Positions 8,327-22,007 of a stretch of 64,000 nucleotides of DNA are shown piece by piece. The DNA is from Pelomonas sp937871895 (GTDB lineage Bacteria > Pseudomonadota > Gammaproteobacteria > Burkholderiales > Burkholderiaceae_C). The position numbers and the translations under genes are program-made. Under the pieces are notes generated by a model. That model did no database searches, was not told where the DNA came from, and was given only the letters and a program-made list of their open reading frames with translations. Location: assembly GCF_046348265.1 (NCBI RefSeq), contig NZ_JAXMEO010000006.1, one strand, 5' to 3'. Each line of letters starts with the position of its first letter. The stretch's first letter is position 1.

Positions 8327-9082
8327 TCAACGGACGAGACAAGCGCGCACCTGGGCGAGGTGGCGGTCGCTCACGGGGACGAGGTCGCCGCAGCGCAGGG
8401 CGAGCTGAGTTTGCCGGCCCTCAGCCGTCAGCAGGCGCTGGGCTTGGTCGATGCGCACGATGGCGCTGCGGTGCACGCGCAGGAACTGCGCTGGGTCGAG
8501 GTGCTGTTCCAACCGCTGCATGGGCACGCGATGCAGCACGCAGCGTCCGGCCAGGTGCAGCTGCACGTAGTTGCCCGCGCCCTCGATCCAGTTCACGTCG
8601 GCCAGCGCGATGGTCTCGATCATGCCCACGGAGCGCACGGCCACTTGCTCCCAATACGCCGGCTCGGCGGCGGCGTAGCGACGCAGCGACTCGGCATAGG
8701 TCGCGCGCTGGCGCAGCGTCAGCATTTGCGTGGCGCGGGCCAGGGCCGCAGCAAGGCGCGCGTCGTCAAAAGGCTTGAGCACATAGTCGAGGGCATGCAG
8801 CTCGAAGGCTTCGATGGCGTGCGTGTCGTAGGCCGTGACAAAGATGACCAGTGGCGGCTGCGCGAGGCCCGTGAGCCGGCGCGCCAGCGTGAGCCCCGAG
8901 GCGCGCGGCATCTGGATGTCGAGGAAGACGACGTCGATGGGCTGCAAGTCGAGCGCGCGCTCTGCGCTGGCCACGTCGGCGCACTCGGCGGCCACTTGCC
9001 AGTCGGGGTGGCCGCGCAAGGCGAGCCGCAGGGCGGTGCGCGCGGGGGCTTCGTCGTCGACGATCAGGGCCGTGATGCTCAC
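8327..9082 (-). CDS. LytTR-family response regulator
   Basis: A 251-residue response regulator of the AlgR/LytR type. The receiver domain (1-120) has the acidic pair D9/D10, the phosphoacceptor D55 in 'VVFLDIQMP' and K103 in 'DYVLKPFD'. A LytTR DNA-binding domain covers about 145-250 ('NWIEGAGNYVQLHL', 'FLRVHRSAIVRID'). The start is GTG at 9082-9080, whose bases overlap the stop of the upstream histidine kinase gene (GTGA), so the two are translationally coupled. It should act on genes activated by the paired sensor. Targets are not evident here. Confidence 0.92.
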   Translation of the reverse strand: MSITALIVDDEAPARTALRLALRGHPDWQVAAECADVASAERALDLQPIDVVFLDIQMPRASGLTLARRLTGLAQPPLVIFVTAYDTHAIEAFELHALDYVLKPFDDARLAAALARATQMLTLRQRATYAESLRRYAAAEPAYWEQVAVRSVGMIETIALADVNWIEGAGNYVQLHLAGRCVLHRVPMQRLEQHLDPAQFLRVHRSAIVRIDQAQRLLTAEGRQTQLALRCGDLVPVSDRHLAQVRACLVR

Positions 9083-10209
9083 GTGAGGCTGGGCGCGTGG
9101 GAAGGCAGTTCCAGGCGCACGAGGAAGCTGGCGCCGCCGGACTCAACCTGCAGCGAGGCGGCGTCGCCGTAGAGCAGGCGCAGCCGCCCTTCGGTGTTGC
9201 GCAGCCCGAGGCCGGTGCCGGGGTTGGGCGCGGCGTCGTGCACGGCAGGGTTGCTGACCTCGATGGTCAGCCGGTCGCCGTCGCGTGCGCAGCGCAGGGC
9301 GATCTCGCTGGCGCCGTGGTGGCGGTCCAGGTCGTGGCGCAGGGCGTTCTCGACCAGCGGTTGCAGCAGCAGCACCGGCAGCTCGCACAGGCGGCTGGCG
9401 TCGTCGGCGCCCTCCACGCGCAGGTTCAGCCGGTCGCCGTAGCGCAGGCGCTGCAGCGCCACATAGCGCTCCACGAACTGCAGCTCCTCGTGCAGGCTGA
9501 CCCAGTCGCGCGAACCCGCCGTCAGCGCGTAGCGCAGCAGTTCACTGAGTTGCTGGATGCCCGCGAGCGCCTGCGCAGGTTCGGCATCACGGATGAGCGC
9601 GCCCACGGCGTTGAGCGCGTTGAAGAGGAAGTGCGGTTCGAGCTGGCCGCGCAGCGATTCGAGCCGCTGGTGCTCCAGGGCCAGTTGCAGCTGCAGCACC
9701 TCCAACTGGCTGCGGTGCAGCGCCCGCTCCCGCTGCCGTGACTGCCGCCAGGCATGGAAGGCCACCACCGCCACGCAAGTGCCGCTGGCCCAGGCCCATT
9801 GCAGGAACAGCTCGAAGCGCGGCGTGGCCAGTGCACGATGCCATGCGGCCGCCAGCGTTGCGTCGCTGCCGGCGGCCGGCAGGTCCAACCAGGCCAGGAA
9901 CATCAAGGTTGCGGGCAGGAACAACACCAACACCAGGGTGTACCCCGCCAGCAGCACGCGTGGCTCGCCCAGCCATCGCGGGTGGCGCAGCAGCGAGGCA
10001 GAGACAGTGATGCTCAGCGCGATGAGCGGCAGGTGCTGTATCAGGCAGGGCAGCAGGATGTCGGCATAGGCCTGCGGGCCGGAGAGGGCCGTTTGGTCTG
10101 CATAGGCACCGGCCGCGCCAATGATGCACACCAGCGTCCAGGCCAGCACATGCCGCACCACCAGCAGCAGGCTGGCCAGCGCGACGTGGGCTGCGGTGGA
10201 GGGCGCCAT
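9079..10209 (-). CDS. LytS/AlgZ-type sensor histidine kinase
   Basis: A 376-residue membrane kinase pairing with the LytTR regulator that overlaps its end. The ATG at 10209 is chosen; upstream in-frame codons run into low-complexity sequence and the divergent oxidoreductase gene. Four hydrophobic segments fill residues 10-155, then a short coiled helix leads to the His_kinase box 'GQLEPHFLFNALNAVGAL' with H193, the N box 'LLQPLVENALRH' and an ATP lid 'GTGLGLRNTEGRL'. The order kinase then regulator with a 4-base overlap is standard for this family. The signal sensed is unknown; there is no periplasmic domain of any size. Confidence 0.9.
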   Translation of the reverse strand: MAPSTAAHVALASLLLVVRHVLAWTLVCIIGAAGAYADQTALSGPQAYADILLPCLIQHLPLIALSITVSASLLRHPRWLGEPRVLLAGYTLVLVLFLPATLMFLAWLDLPAAGSDATLAAAWHRALATPRFELFLQWAWASGTCVAVVAFHAWRQSRQRERALHRSQLEVLQLQLALEHQRLESLRGQLEPHFLFNALNAVGALIRDAEPAQALAGIQQLSELLRYALTAGSRDWVSLHEELQFVERYVALQRLRYGDRLNLRVEGADDASRLCELPVLLLQPLVENALRHDLDRHHGASEIALRCARDGDRLTIEVSNPAVHDAAPNPGTGLGLRNTEGRLRLLYGDAASLQVESGGASFLVRLELPSHAPSLT

Positions 10210-10357
10210 GAGGCCGGCAAGTATGGCAGCGCGCTCCGGCGGCGGCCCGGTGCCACGCGGGCGGTTCGTCACGCGGTTCGGGGCTTTCGTCACTCCGCGC
10301 ACCCGGCAGGCGGCGGTCGTCGCGACGATGGCGGCGTCTGCACTCAACCCACCTGCG

Positions 10358-10813
10358 ATGACGATCACCTTGAACATCAACGGCCAGCCCCGGCGCCTGG
10401 TCGCTGCACCCGACACCCCACTGCTGTGGGCCTTGCGTGAGGAACTCAAGCTCACGGGCACCAAGTTCGGTTGCGGCGTGGGCCTGTGCGGTGCCTGCAC
10501 CGTGCACGTGGACGGCCAGGCGGTGCGCAGCTGCCTGATGCCCGCCCAGGGCGTGGCCGGCCGCAAGGTCGTCACGATCGAAGGCCTTTCGCCCGACCGC
10601 AGCCACGCTCTGCAGCGCGCCTGGATCGCGCACCAGGTGCCGCAGTGCGGCTACTGCCAGTCGGGCATGCTGATGGCCGCCGCCGCACTGCTGCGCGAGA
10701 CGCCGCAGCCGACCGACGCGGAGATTGACGCCGCCATCACCAACCTGTGCCGCTGCGGCACCTACCCCCGCGTGCGTGCGGCCATCCAAGCGGCCGCGCG
10801 GGACGCGGCATGA
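10358..10813 (+). CDS. 2Fe-2S subunit of a molybdenum hydroxylase (isoquinoline 1-oxidoreductase alpha type)
   Basis: A 151-residue electron-transfer subunit with two [2Fe-2S] clusters. The plant-type cluster uses C39, C44, C47 and C59 (FGCGVGLCGACTVHVDG). The C-terminal cluster uses C97, C100, C131 and C133 (QCGYCQSGM, NLCRCGTY). The ATG at 10358 gives the normal length; frames upstream are non-coding. It passes electrons from the molybdopterin site of its partner, encoded next with an ATGA overlap. It has no export signal of its own and is likely carried out with the Tat-type partner. Confidence 0.93.
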   Translation: MTITLNINGQPRRLVAAPDTPLLWALREELKLTGTKFGCGVGLCGACTVHVDGQAVRSCLMPAQGVAGRKVVTIEGLSPDRSHALQRAWIAHQVPQCGYCQSGMLMAAAALLRETPQPTDAEIDAAITNLCRCGTYPRVRAAIQAAARDAA

Positions 10814-12978
10814 GGGCCGCGCTGACGCGTCGGCAGGTGCTGGCCTCGACGATGGCCGGTGGCGCCTGGCTGCTGGGGGTGCGGCCACCCGAAGCCGTGG
10901 CGCGCGAGGACGACCCGCGGTCCTTTGGCCTGTGGCTGCGGCTGGACCGGGCCGGCCGGGCCAGCGTCGTCACCACGGTGACGCAGCTGGGGCAGGGCAC
11001 GCACACGGCCGTTGCGCAGATCGTGGCCGAGGAGCTGGACCTGCCGCTCGCGGCCGTGACCGTGACGCACGTGCCCGTGGAGCCAGCTTTCGGGCAGAGC
11101 ATGCCGCCGGGCATCACCACCTTCGGCAGCATGGGCTTCAAGGTCGCGCTGGCCACCGTGGGCCCCGCGGCCGCAGCGGCGCGCGACATGCTGCTGCGCG
11201 CCGCCGCCGCGCAGTGGCAGGTGCCGCTGGATGGCTGCCGCATCGAGCAGGGCACGGTGGTGCGGGTGCAGGACGGTGAGCGCCTGCCCTTCGGTGCATT
11301 GGTGGACGCGGCCGCGAAGCTCACACCGCCCCTGGCGCCGGCGCTGCGCCCACGCAGCGCGTGGCGTGTGCTGGGCCAGGCGGTGCGGCGGGCTGACATC
11401 CCGGCCCGGGTGGACGGCAGTGCACGCTTCGGCATCGACGTGGACCTGCCCGGCATGCTGGTTGCACATGTGCTGCATGCCCCGTCGTTTGGCGCCACGC
11501 TGGCGGCTGTGGATGCACGGCCAGCCCGCGCGGTGAAAGGGGTCGTCCAGGTGGTCAAGCTGCCGGCGGCGGTGGCCGTGGTGGCCAGCGGCTACTGGGC
11601 GGCGCGCCAGGCTGCACAGCAGCTGCGGCCCGTGTGGCGGGCGGCCCAGGTGCCGGTGCTCGATACCGGCGCGCTGCGCGAGCGCCTGCACGCCGCCGTC
11701 TCGGCCGGCGCGGGCCTGGCGTGGCCTGAGCCGACCGAGCAGCAAGCCGACGCCACCACGCAGGCGCTGCAGACCGCGCGGCATGTGGTTGACGCCACCT
11801 ATGACGTGCCCTTTTTGGCGCATGCGGCGATGGAGCCGCTGAACGCGACCGTGTGGGTGCGCGGCGCCGCTGCCGAGGTGTGGGTGTCCACCCAGAGCCA
11901 GACCGACACCCAGCGCGCCGTTGCGCAGGCGCTGGGCCTCGCACCGGCGCAGGTGCGCGTGCATTCGCAGGACGTGGGTGGTGGCTTTGGGCGGCGGTTG
12001 GAGCAGGACTTTGCCGTCGAGGCCGCGCAGATCGCGCGGGCCGTGGGCCGGCCGGTCAAGACCATCTGGTCGCGCGAGAACGACATGCGCGCCGGCCACT
12101 ACCGACCCGCCGTCGCGTCCCGCGTGCGGCTCGCGTTGGACCATGCCTTCATGCCCACCGGCATCAGGCACGACACCGCCGGCCCCTCGCTGCTGCGCCA
12201 CTCCGGCGTGACGAGCGTTCCGCCGCACAAGGGCTTCGACTGGAGCTACATCATGGGCTGGGTGGACATGGCCTATGCCATCCCGGCCAAGGACACGCGG
12301 TGGACCGAGGTCGAGGCCGGCATCCCCTGTGGCTACTGGCGCTCGGTCGGCAACTCGCAGAACTGCTTCTTCCTGGAGCACACGCTGGACCAAGCCGCGC
12401 GGCTGGCTGGCATCGAGCCCATCGCTTACCGGCGGCGCCTGCTGGCGGGGCACCCGCGTGCGCTGGCCTTCCTGGACGCGTTCACGCAAGCCGCCGGCTG
12501 GTCCAGCCCGCTGGCGCCCGGCCACTTCCGAGGTTTCGGGATGAACAGCAATGGCAAGACCATGTTCAGTGCCCACATCGTGGAGATCGAGGTCGTGCGG
12601 CCCGGGGAGTTCCGGCTGGTGCGCATCGATGCCGCCATCGACTGTGGCGTCATCGGCAACCCCGGCCTTGTCGAGGCCCAGCTGATGGGCGGCACGCTGT
12701 TCGGCCTGAGCGCCGCGCTGTTCGGTGAGATCACCGTCAAGGGCGGCCAGGTGGAGCAGGGCAACTACGACAGTTACCGCGTGTGTGGCTTGGCCCACAC
12801 GCCGCCGCTGCACGTGCACCTGCTGCCCAATGGCGACGCGCCCGAAGGCGTGGGCGAGGAAGGCCCGCCTTCCATCGTCCCCGCCCTGGCCAATGCGCTG
12901 TTCGCGGCCAGCGGCCAGCCGCTCAGCCGCCTGCCGCTGGCGCATGCCGGCTGGGCCTTGTCGCAGACAGGCTCATAG
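10810..12978 (+). CDS. Molybdopterin-binding large subunit, isoquinoline 1-oxidoreductase beta type, Tat-exported
   Basis: A 722-residue large subunit of the xanthine dehydrogenase family that hydroxylates a heterocycle or oxidises an aldehyde. The ATG at 10810 overlaps the previous stop (ATGA). The N-terminus has a twin-arginine signal (R7 R8 in TRRQVLASTMAGGAWLLG), so the complex probably works in the periplasm. Cofactor-site regions seen are 'GQGTHTAVAQIVAEEL', 'GGGFGRRLEQDFAVEA' and the C-terminal 'GVGEEGPPSIVPALANALF', where E is the expected catalytic base. No cytochrome or XdhC-type maturation gene follows. Which substrate is oxidised cannot be read from sequence; isoquinoline is only the family name. 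Confidence 0.9.
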   Translation: MRAALTRRQVLASTMAGGAWLLGVRPPEAVAREDDPRSFGLWLRLDRAGRASVVTTVTQLGQGTHTAVAQIVAEELDLPLAAVTVTHVPVEPAFGQSMPPGITTFGSMGFKVALATVGPAAAAARDMLLRAAAAQWQVPLDGCRIEQGTVVRVQDGERLPFGALVDAAAKLTPPLAPALRPRSAWRVLGQAVRRADIPARVDGSARFGIDVDLPGMLVAHVLHAPSFGATLAAVDARPARAVKGVVQVVKLPAAVAVVASGYWAARQAAQQLRPVWRAAQVPVLDTGALRERLHAAVSAGAGLAWPEPTEQQADATTQALQTARHVVDATYDVPFLAHAAMEPLNATVWVRGAAAEVWVSTQSQTDTQRAVAQALGLAPAQVRVHSQDVGGGFGRRLEQDFAVEAAQIARAVGRPVKTIWSRENDMRAGHYRPAVASRVRLALDHAFMPTGIRHDTAGPSLLRHSGVTSVPPHKGFDWSYIMGWVDMAYAIPAKDTRWTEVEAGIPCGYWRSVGNSQNCFFLEHTLDQAARLAGIEPIAYRRRLLAGHPRALAFLDAFTQAAGWSSPLAPGHFRGFGMNSNGKTMFSAHIVEIEVVRPGEFRLVRIDAAIDCGVIGNPGLVEAQLMGGTLFGLSAALFGEITVKGGQVEQGNYDSYRVCGLAHTPPLHVHLLPNGDAPEGVGEEGPPSIVPALANALFAASGQPLSRLPLAHAGWALSQTGS

Positions 12979-13086
12979 CAAGCATCGCCAGCGATGGCGG
13001 CGGCAGCGCCGTTGCGTTGCCACGGGTCCGATCGTCCGCACAATGGCGGCCTTCTGCACCCGGGGCAAGGCCCCACGCCAGCCTTC

Positions 13087-14022
13087 ATGGCCTTCCACCT
13101 CCTCACCCCCCGCATGGCCGGCATCCTGGAGCGCATGCAGCGCGCCAACCGGCCGGCCTATCACCAGTTGACGCTGGAGCAGGCACGGCTGGCATATCGG
13201 ATGGGGGCGGAGATCCTGGACCTGCCGCGGGCCCCGGTGGCGAGGGTGGAGGACTTTCAGATCCCCACGCCCGCCGCCGCCTTGCCAGCGCGGCTCTATG
13301 CCCCGAGCCACGACGCCTTGCCGTTGCTGCTCTACCTGCACGGTGGCGGCTTCACCATTGGCGGCATCGAGACGCATGACAGCCTGTGCCGCCAACTGGC
13401 GCTGCGGGCGGGCATTGCGGTGGTGTCGCTGGACTACCGGCTGGCTCCGGAGCATCCCTTCCCCGCAGCGGTGGACGACAGCTGGGCGGCCCTCGCGTGG
13501 CTGCGCGAGCACGCCGAGTCGCTGGGCCTCAACGGCAGACGGCTCGCCATCGGTGGCGACAGCGCGGGCGGCACGCTGTCAGCCGTGGCGGCACTGCATG
13601 CGCGCGACCAGGGCTGGCCGCTGGCGCTGCAGTTGCTCATCACGCCGGGCACGCTGGCGCATACCAACACCGCGTCGCACAAGCTGTTTGCCAATGGCTT
13701 CCTGATCGACGCGGCGACCATCGAGTGGTTCTTCAACCACTACCTGCCCCAAGGCCAACGGCACGACTGGCGCTTTGCGCCGATGGACGCTGAGGACCAC
13801 GAGGGCCTGGCGCCGGCCTTTGTGCTGCTGGCCGAGTGTGACCCGCTGGTGGACGACGGCCTGGCCTACGCGGACAAGCTGCGCGCGGCGGGCAATGCCG
13901 TGGAGCTGGAGCTGGTGCGCGGCGTGACGCACGACTTCATCAAGCTCGGCCGTGCGCTGCCCGAGGCCATCACCGCCCTGGACGCCTGCGCGGTGGCCTT
14001 GAGGCGACACTTGCTGGCATGA
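13087..14022 (+). CDS. HSL-family (type IV) alpha/beta-hydrolase esterase
   Basis: A 311-residue cytoplasmic esterase of the hormone-sensitive-lipase group. The oxyanion-hole motif HGGGF is in 'LLYLHGGGFTIGG', the nucleophile is in 'IGGDSAGGTLSA', the acid is in 'LLAECDPLVDDG' and the base is His in 'VTHDFIKLG'. The N-terminal cap helices (about 1-60) are typical. The ATG at 13087 is used; it lies 108 bases after the large molybdenum subunit, so it may belong to the same transcript. The stop overlaps the next gene (ATGA). The substrate is probably a short acyl ester. Confidence 0.9.
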   Translation: MAFHLLTPRMAGILERMQRANRPAYHQLTLEQARLAYRMGAEILDLPRAPVARVEDFQIPTPAAALPARLYAPSHDALPLLLYLHGGGFTIGGIETHDSLCRQLALRAGIAVVSLDYRLAPEHPFPAAVDDSWAALAWLREHAESLGLNGRRLAIGGDSAGGTLSAVAALHARDQGWPLALQLLITPGTLAHTNTASHKLFANGFLIDAATIEWFFNHYLPQGQRHDWRFAPMDAEDHEGLAPAFVLLAECDPLVDDGLAYADKLRAAGNAVELELVRGVTHDFIKLGRALPEAITALDACAVALRRHLLA

Positions 14023-14876
14023 AACGAAGCGACTTCCGATTTGTCGAGCCCTTGCGTGTGCGCTGGGCCGAGGTCGATGCCCAGGGCATCGTCTTCAATG
14101 CCCACTACCTGAGCTACGTGGACACCGCCATGAGCGGCTATTGGCGTGCGCTGGCGCTGCCCTATGCACAGACCATGCAGCTGCTCGGGGGCGACCTCTT
14201 TGTGCGCCACGCGGCGCTGGACTACCGGGCGCCGGCGCGCAATGACGACCGGCTCGACGTCGGCCTCAAGGTGCGCGAGTTCGGGCGCAGCTCGATGAAG
14301 GTGGACGCCGCCATCTACCGCGGCGACGAGTTGCTGGTGTTGGCCGACATGGTCTATGTGTTTGCCACGCCCGACGGCGCTGAAGCGCAGGCCGTGCCGG
14401 ACGCGCTGCGCCGCGTGGTGCAGGCCTACGAGGCCGGGCAGCCGGTGGTGGAGGTGGCCGTCGGTGCTTGGGCTGAACTGGGCGAGGCGGCCGGCGCCAT
14501 CCGGCGCGAGGTCTTCATCGAGGAGCAGCGCATTCCCGCCGAGCTGGAATGGGACGAGGCCGATGCCCACTGCCTGCACGCTGTGGCGCGCAACGGCTTT
14601 GGCATGCCGCTGGCCACCGGCCGACTGCTGGAGCATGTGCCCGGCGTGGCCAAGGTGGGCCGCATGGCCGTGCTGCGCCCCATGCGCGGCAGCCGCGTGG
14701 GCGCCATGGTGCTGGAGACGCTGATGCTCGAAGCGCGCCGCCTCGGCTACCGCGAGGTGCTGCTGCACGCGCAGATCAGCGCCGAGGGCTTCTATCGCCG
14801 GGCGGGCTTTGTGCCGCGCGGCGATCGCTTTGACGAGGCCGGCATCCAGCACGTGGAGATGGTGCGCGCGCTCTGA
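14019..14876 (+). CDS. Fusion of YbgC-like hotdog thioesterase and GNAT acetyltransferase
   Basis: A 285-residue two-domain protein. Residues 1-135 form a 4HBT hotdog domain with the acyl-CoA thioesterase motif 'VRWAEVDAQGIVFNAHYLSY' and its catalytic Asp at 20. Residues 140-285 form a GNAT domain: 'IRREVFIEEQRIPAELEWDEAD', then 'VGRMAVLRPMRGSRVGAMVL' (acetyl-CoA-binding R/Q-x-x-G-x-G/A region) and 'ISAEGFYRRAGFV', most like the ElaA group. A short linker joins them with no stop or frameshift. The start overlaps the esterase stop by 4 bases, so the two are probably translated together. The link between acyl-CoA hydrolysis and acyl transfer is unclear. Confidence 0.88.
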   Translation: MKRSDFRFVEPLRVRWAEVDAQGIVFNAHYLSYVDTAMSGYWRALALPYAQTMQLLGGDLFVRHAALDYRAPARNDDRLDVGLKVREFGRSSMKVDAAIYRGDELLVLADMVYVFATPDGAEAQAVPDALRRVVQAYEAGQPVVEVAVGAWAELGEAAGAIRREVFIEEQRIPAELEWDEADAHCLHAVARNGFGMPLATGRLLEHVPGVAKVGRMAVLRPMRGSRVGAMVLETLMLEARRLGYREVLLHAQISAEGFYRRAGFVPRGDRFDEAGIQHVEMVRAL

Positions 14877-14882
14877 CGCCGT

Positions 14883-19730
<4,848 letters not shown>

Positions 19731-19884
19731 CGCGATGACCTTTCAACTGCTGAGTTCATCGGCCCGTGCTCTGCGGCACCTGGGCTGAAAAACCATGATA
19801 GGTCTGGGGTCCTCCGCGCCGGGGGCTAAACCCCTTGGGGCAGCGCGTGAATAGAGGCTTGGCGACAGCTTTGTTCGTGAATTC

Positions 19885-21702
19885 CTAACGCTGCAGCGCG
19901 GCGGTGCGTGTTTGCAGCCAGTCCAAGGCCGCACCGCTCAGGTGTGGCGCCAGGCGCTCGCGCACGGTGGCGTGGTAGCTGTTCAGCCAGTCGCGCTCTT
20001 CCAGCGTCAGCAGCTCGGGCGCAATGCAGCGGGTGTCAATGGGGCAGAGCGTCAGGGTCTCAAAGGCCAGCATCTCGCCAAAGGCGCCGTGCTCGGGCGT
20101 GTCCTGCAGCACGTTGAGCACCAGGTTCTCGATCCGCACGCCCCATTGGCCGGGCCGGTAGAGCCCGGGCTCGATGGAGGTGATCATGCCGGGCTCCATG
20201 GCCATGTGGGCCTCGGGCACGGCCTTGGAGATGCTTTGCGGCCCCTCGTGCACGGCCAGGAAGTAGCCCACGCCGTGGCCGGTGCCGTGGCCGAAGTCGA
20301 GGCCGGCCGCCCACAGCGGGGCGCGGGCGATTGCGTCCAGCATGGGGCCCAGCGTGCCGCGCGGGTAGACGGTGCGTGACAGGCCAATGGTGCCTTTCAG
20401 CACCAGGGTGTAGTCGCGCTGCTGCGCCGGCGTGACGCTGCCGATGGGCCAGACGCGGGTGATGTCCGTCGTGCCGCCCAGGTACTGGCCGCCCGAGTCG
20501 ATCAGCAGCAGGCCGTTGCCCTCGATCTTGCTGAAGTGCTCGGGCGTGGCGCGGTAGTGGGGCAGGGCGCCATTGGCATTGAAGCCCGCGATGGTCGAGA
20601 ACGACAGCCCCACAAAGCCCGGCCGGCGCGCACGCGCGGCGCTCAAGCGCGTGTCGATCCACAGCTCGTCAATCGGCTGCCCGGCGGCCAGCGCCGCCTC
20701 AAACTCGGCATAGAACTCGCACATGGCCACGCCGTCCTGCACCATGGCCTCGCGCACCTTGGCGGCTTCCAGCGCGGTCTTGCGGCTCTTGGCCAGCGTG
20801 GAAGGGTTGATCTGCTCGATCACCTTGGTCGTGGCCGGCACTGCCTCGCGCAGGCCCAGGGTGCAGCGGCGCGGGTCCAGCAGCAATACGGCGCTGGCCG
20901 GTAGCGCGCGCAGCGCATCGGCCGCCGTGGGGTAGGGCGCCAACGCAATGCCATCGGCAGCAAGGCGCGCAGCCAGGGCGTCGTCCACCTTGCCGGCGCC
21001 CACGAAGAGCTGGCCGCCCTCCGGGCTCAGCAGCAGGTGGGCCAGGAAGACGGGGTTGTAGTCCACATCACTGCCGCGCAGGTTCAGCAGCCAGGCGATG
21101 TCATCCACGCTGGAGATGAAGTGATGGCTGGCGCCCAGCGCCTGCATCGCAGCGCGCACGCCGGCCAGCTTGTCGGCGCGGCTCACCGCCGCGTGCGGGG
21201 GCAGGTGCTCATAGACGCGCGCCTCGGGCAGGCCGGGGCGGCCCTCCCACACCTCGGCCAGCAGGTCGAGGTCGGTGCGCAGTTGCACGCCCTTGGCTTG
21301 CAACGCGGTGCGCAGTTGGCGGCCGTGGGCCAGGCCCAGCACCTGGCCGTCCACGCACAGGCTCTGGCCGCTTTGCAGCTGCTGCGCCAGCCACTCGATG
21401 TGGTGCGCCGCCGCGCCCGTGGGCATCTTGAAGAGGCTGATGCCACTGCCCGCCAGCTCGCGCTCGGCCTGCTCCCAGTAGCGGCTGTCGGCAAACAGCA
21501 CGGCCTCCGTGCGCGTCACTGCCAGCGTCGCCATCGAGCCCGTGAACCCCGACAACCACACCCGGCCTTGCCAGCGCTCCGGCAGGTATTCCGACAAATG
21601 CGGGTCCGCCGACGGCACCAAGAGCGCATGCGCGCCGTGCCGAACGAGCGCCTCACGCACCAGCGAGAGACGTGACTTGATCTGATGGATGCGGGTGTCC
21701 AT
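19885..21702 (-). CDS. Xaa-Pro aminopeptidase (M24B, aminopeptidase P)
   Basis: A 605-residue cytoplasmic metallopeptidase that removes N-terminal residues preceding proline. It is the long form with two N-terminal creatinase-like domains (1-160 and 160-320) and a C-terminal pita-bread catalytic domain (about 325-545). Metal ligands are visible in 'LLIDSGGQYLGGTTDITR' (two Asp), 'FGHGTGHGVGYF' (His), 'SIEPGLY' (Glu) and 'GVRIENLVL' (Glu). A short C-terminal tail follows. The ATG at 21702 gives the family's normal N-terminus. The gene appears to be transcribed alone, divergent from the GH8 gene. Confidence 0.93.
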   Translation of the reverse strand: MDTRIHQIKSRLSLVREALVRHGAHALLVPSADPHLSEYLPERWQGRVWLSGFTGSMATLAVTRTEAVLFADSRYWEQAERELAGSGISLFKMPTGAAAHHIEWLAQQLQSGQSLCVDGQVLGLAHGRQLRTALQAKGVQLRTDLDLLAEVWEGRPGLPEARVYEHLPPHAAVSRADKLAGVRAAMQALGASHHFISSVDDIAWLLNLRGSDVDYNPVFLAHLLLSPEGGQLFVGAGKVDDALAARLAADGIALAPYPTAADALRALPASAVLLLDPRRCTLGLREAVPATTKVIEQINPSTLAKSRKTALEAAKVREAMVQDGVAMCEFYAEFEAALAAGQPIDELWIDTRLSAARARRPGFVGLSFSTIAGFNANGALPHYRATPEHFSKIEGNGLLLIDSGGQYLGGTTDITRVWPIGSVTPAQQRDYTLVLKGTIGLSRTVYPRGTLGPMLDAIARAPLWAAGLDFGHGTGHGVGYFLAVHEGPQSISKAVPEAHMAMEPGMITSIEPGLYRPGQWGVRIENLVLNVLQDTPEHGAFGEMLAFETLTLCPIDTRCIAPELLTLEERDWLNSYHATVRERLAPHLSGAALDWLQTRTAALQR

Positions 21703-22007
21703 GAAAGCTCCAGTGATGCTGCCGGTGAGCAGCCGTTGGGGCGCGACGATAGCCGCGCGGGAGGTGGGGAGTGGACGGGATTCTAGGGAGGCGGCAACGC
21801 CTTGCTGCGTGGTGCGGCGTGTTTGGCGAGCCGCAGCCGGGCGCGGTTACATCCACCCGGCAAGCGGGTTAGGGGAAATGCTTGTGTGAAGCCTGGCGTG
21901 CTGCCCGTGCGCGATAGCATCCGCCCGTCCCTGAAATCGCTTGCAGCCGATCAGCCGCCCATCGGCCGTCTGCGGCCCAGCCGCCTCAAACCGCTTACAC
22001 ACACCCT
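21703..22007. other. Intergenic region between divergent genes
   Basis: This 305-base stretch lies between the starts of the aminopeptidase gene (minus) and the GH8 gene (plus) and must hold both promoters. I see no clear -35/-10 pair, operator palindrome, RNA gene or convincing small reading frame in it. Confidence 0.6.

Noticed and set aside
10762..12945. 727-codon minus-strand frame opposite the molybdenum large subunit
   Set aside because: Shadow of a well-supported plus-strand gene; no recognisable domain and biased residue content.
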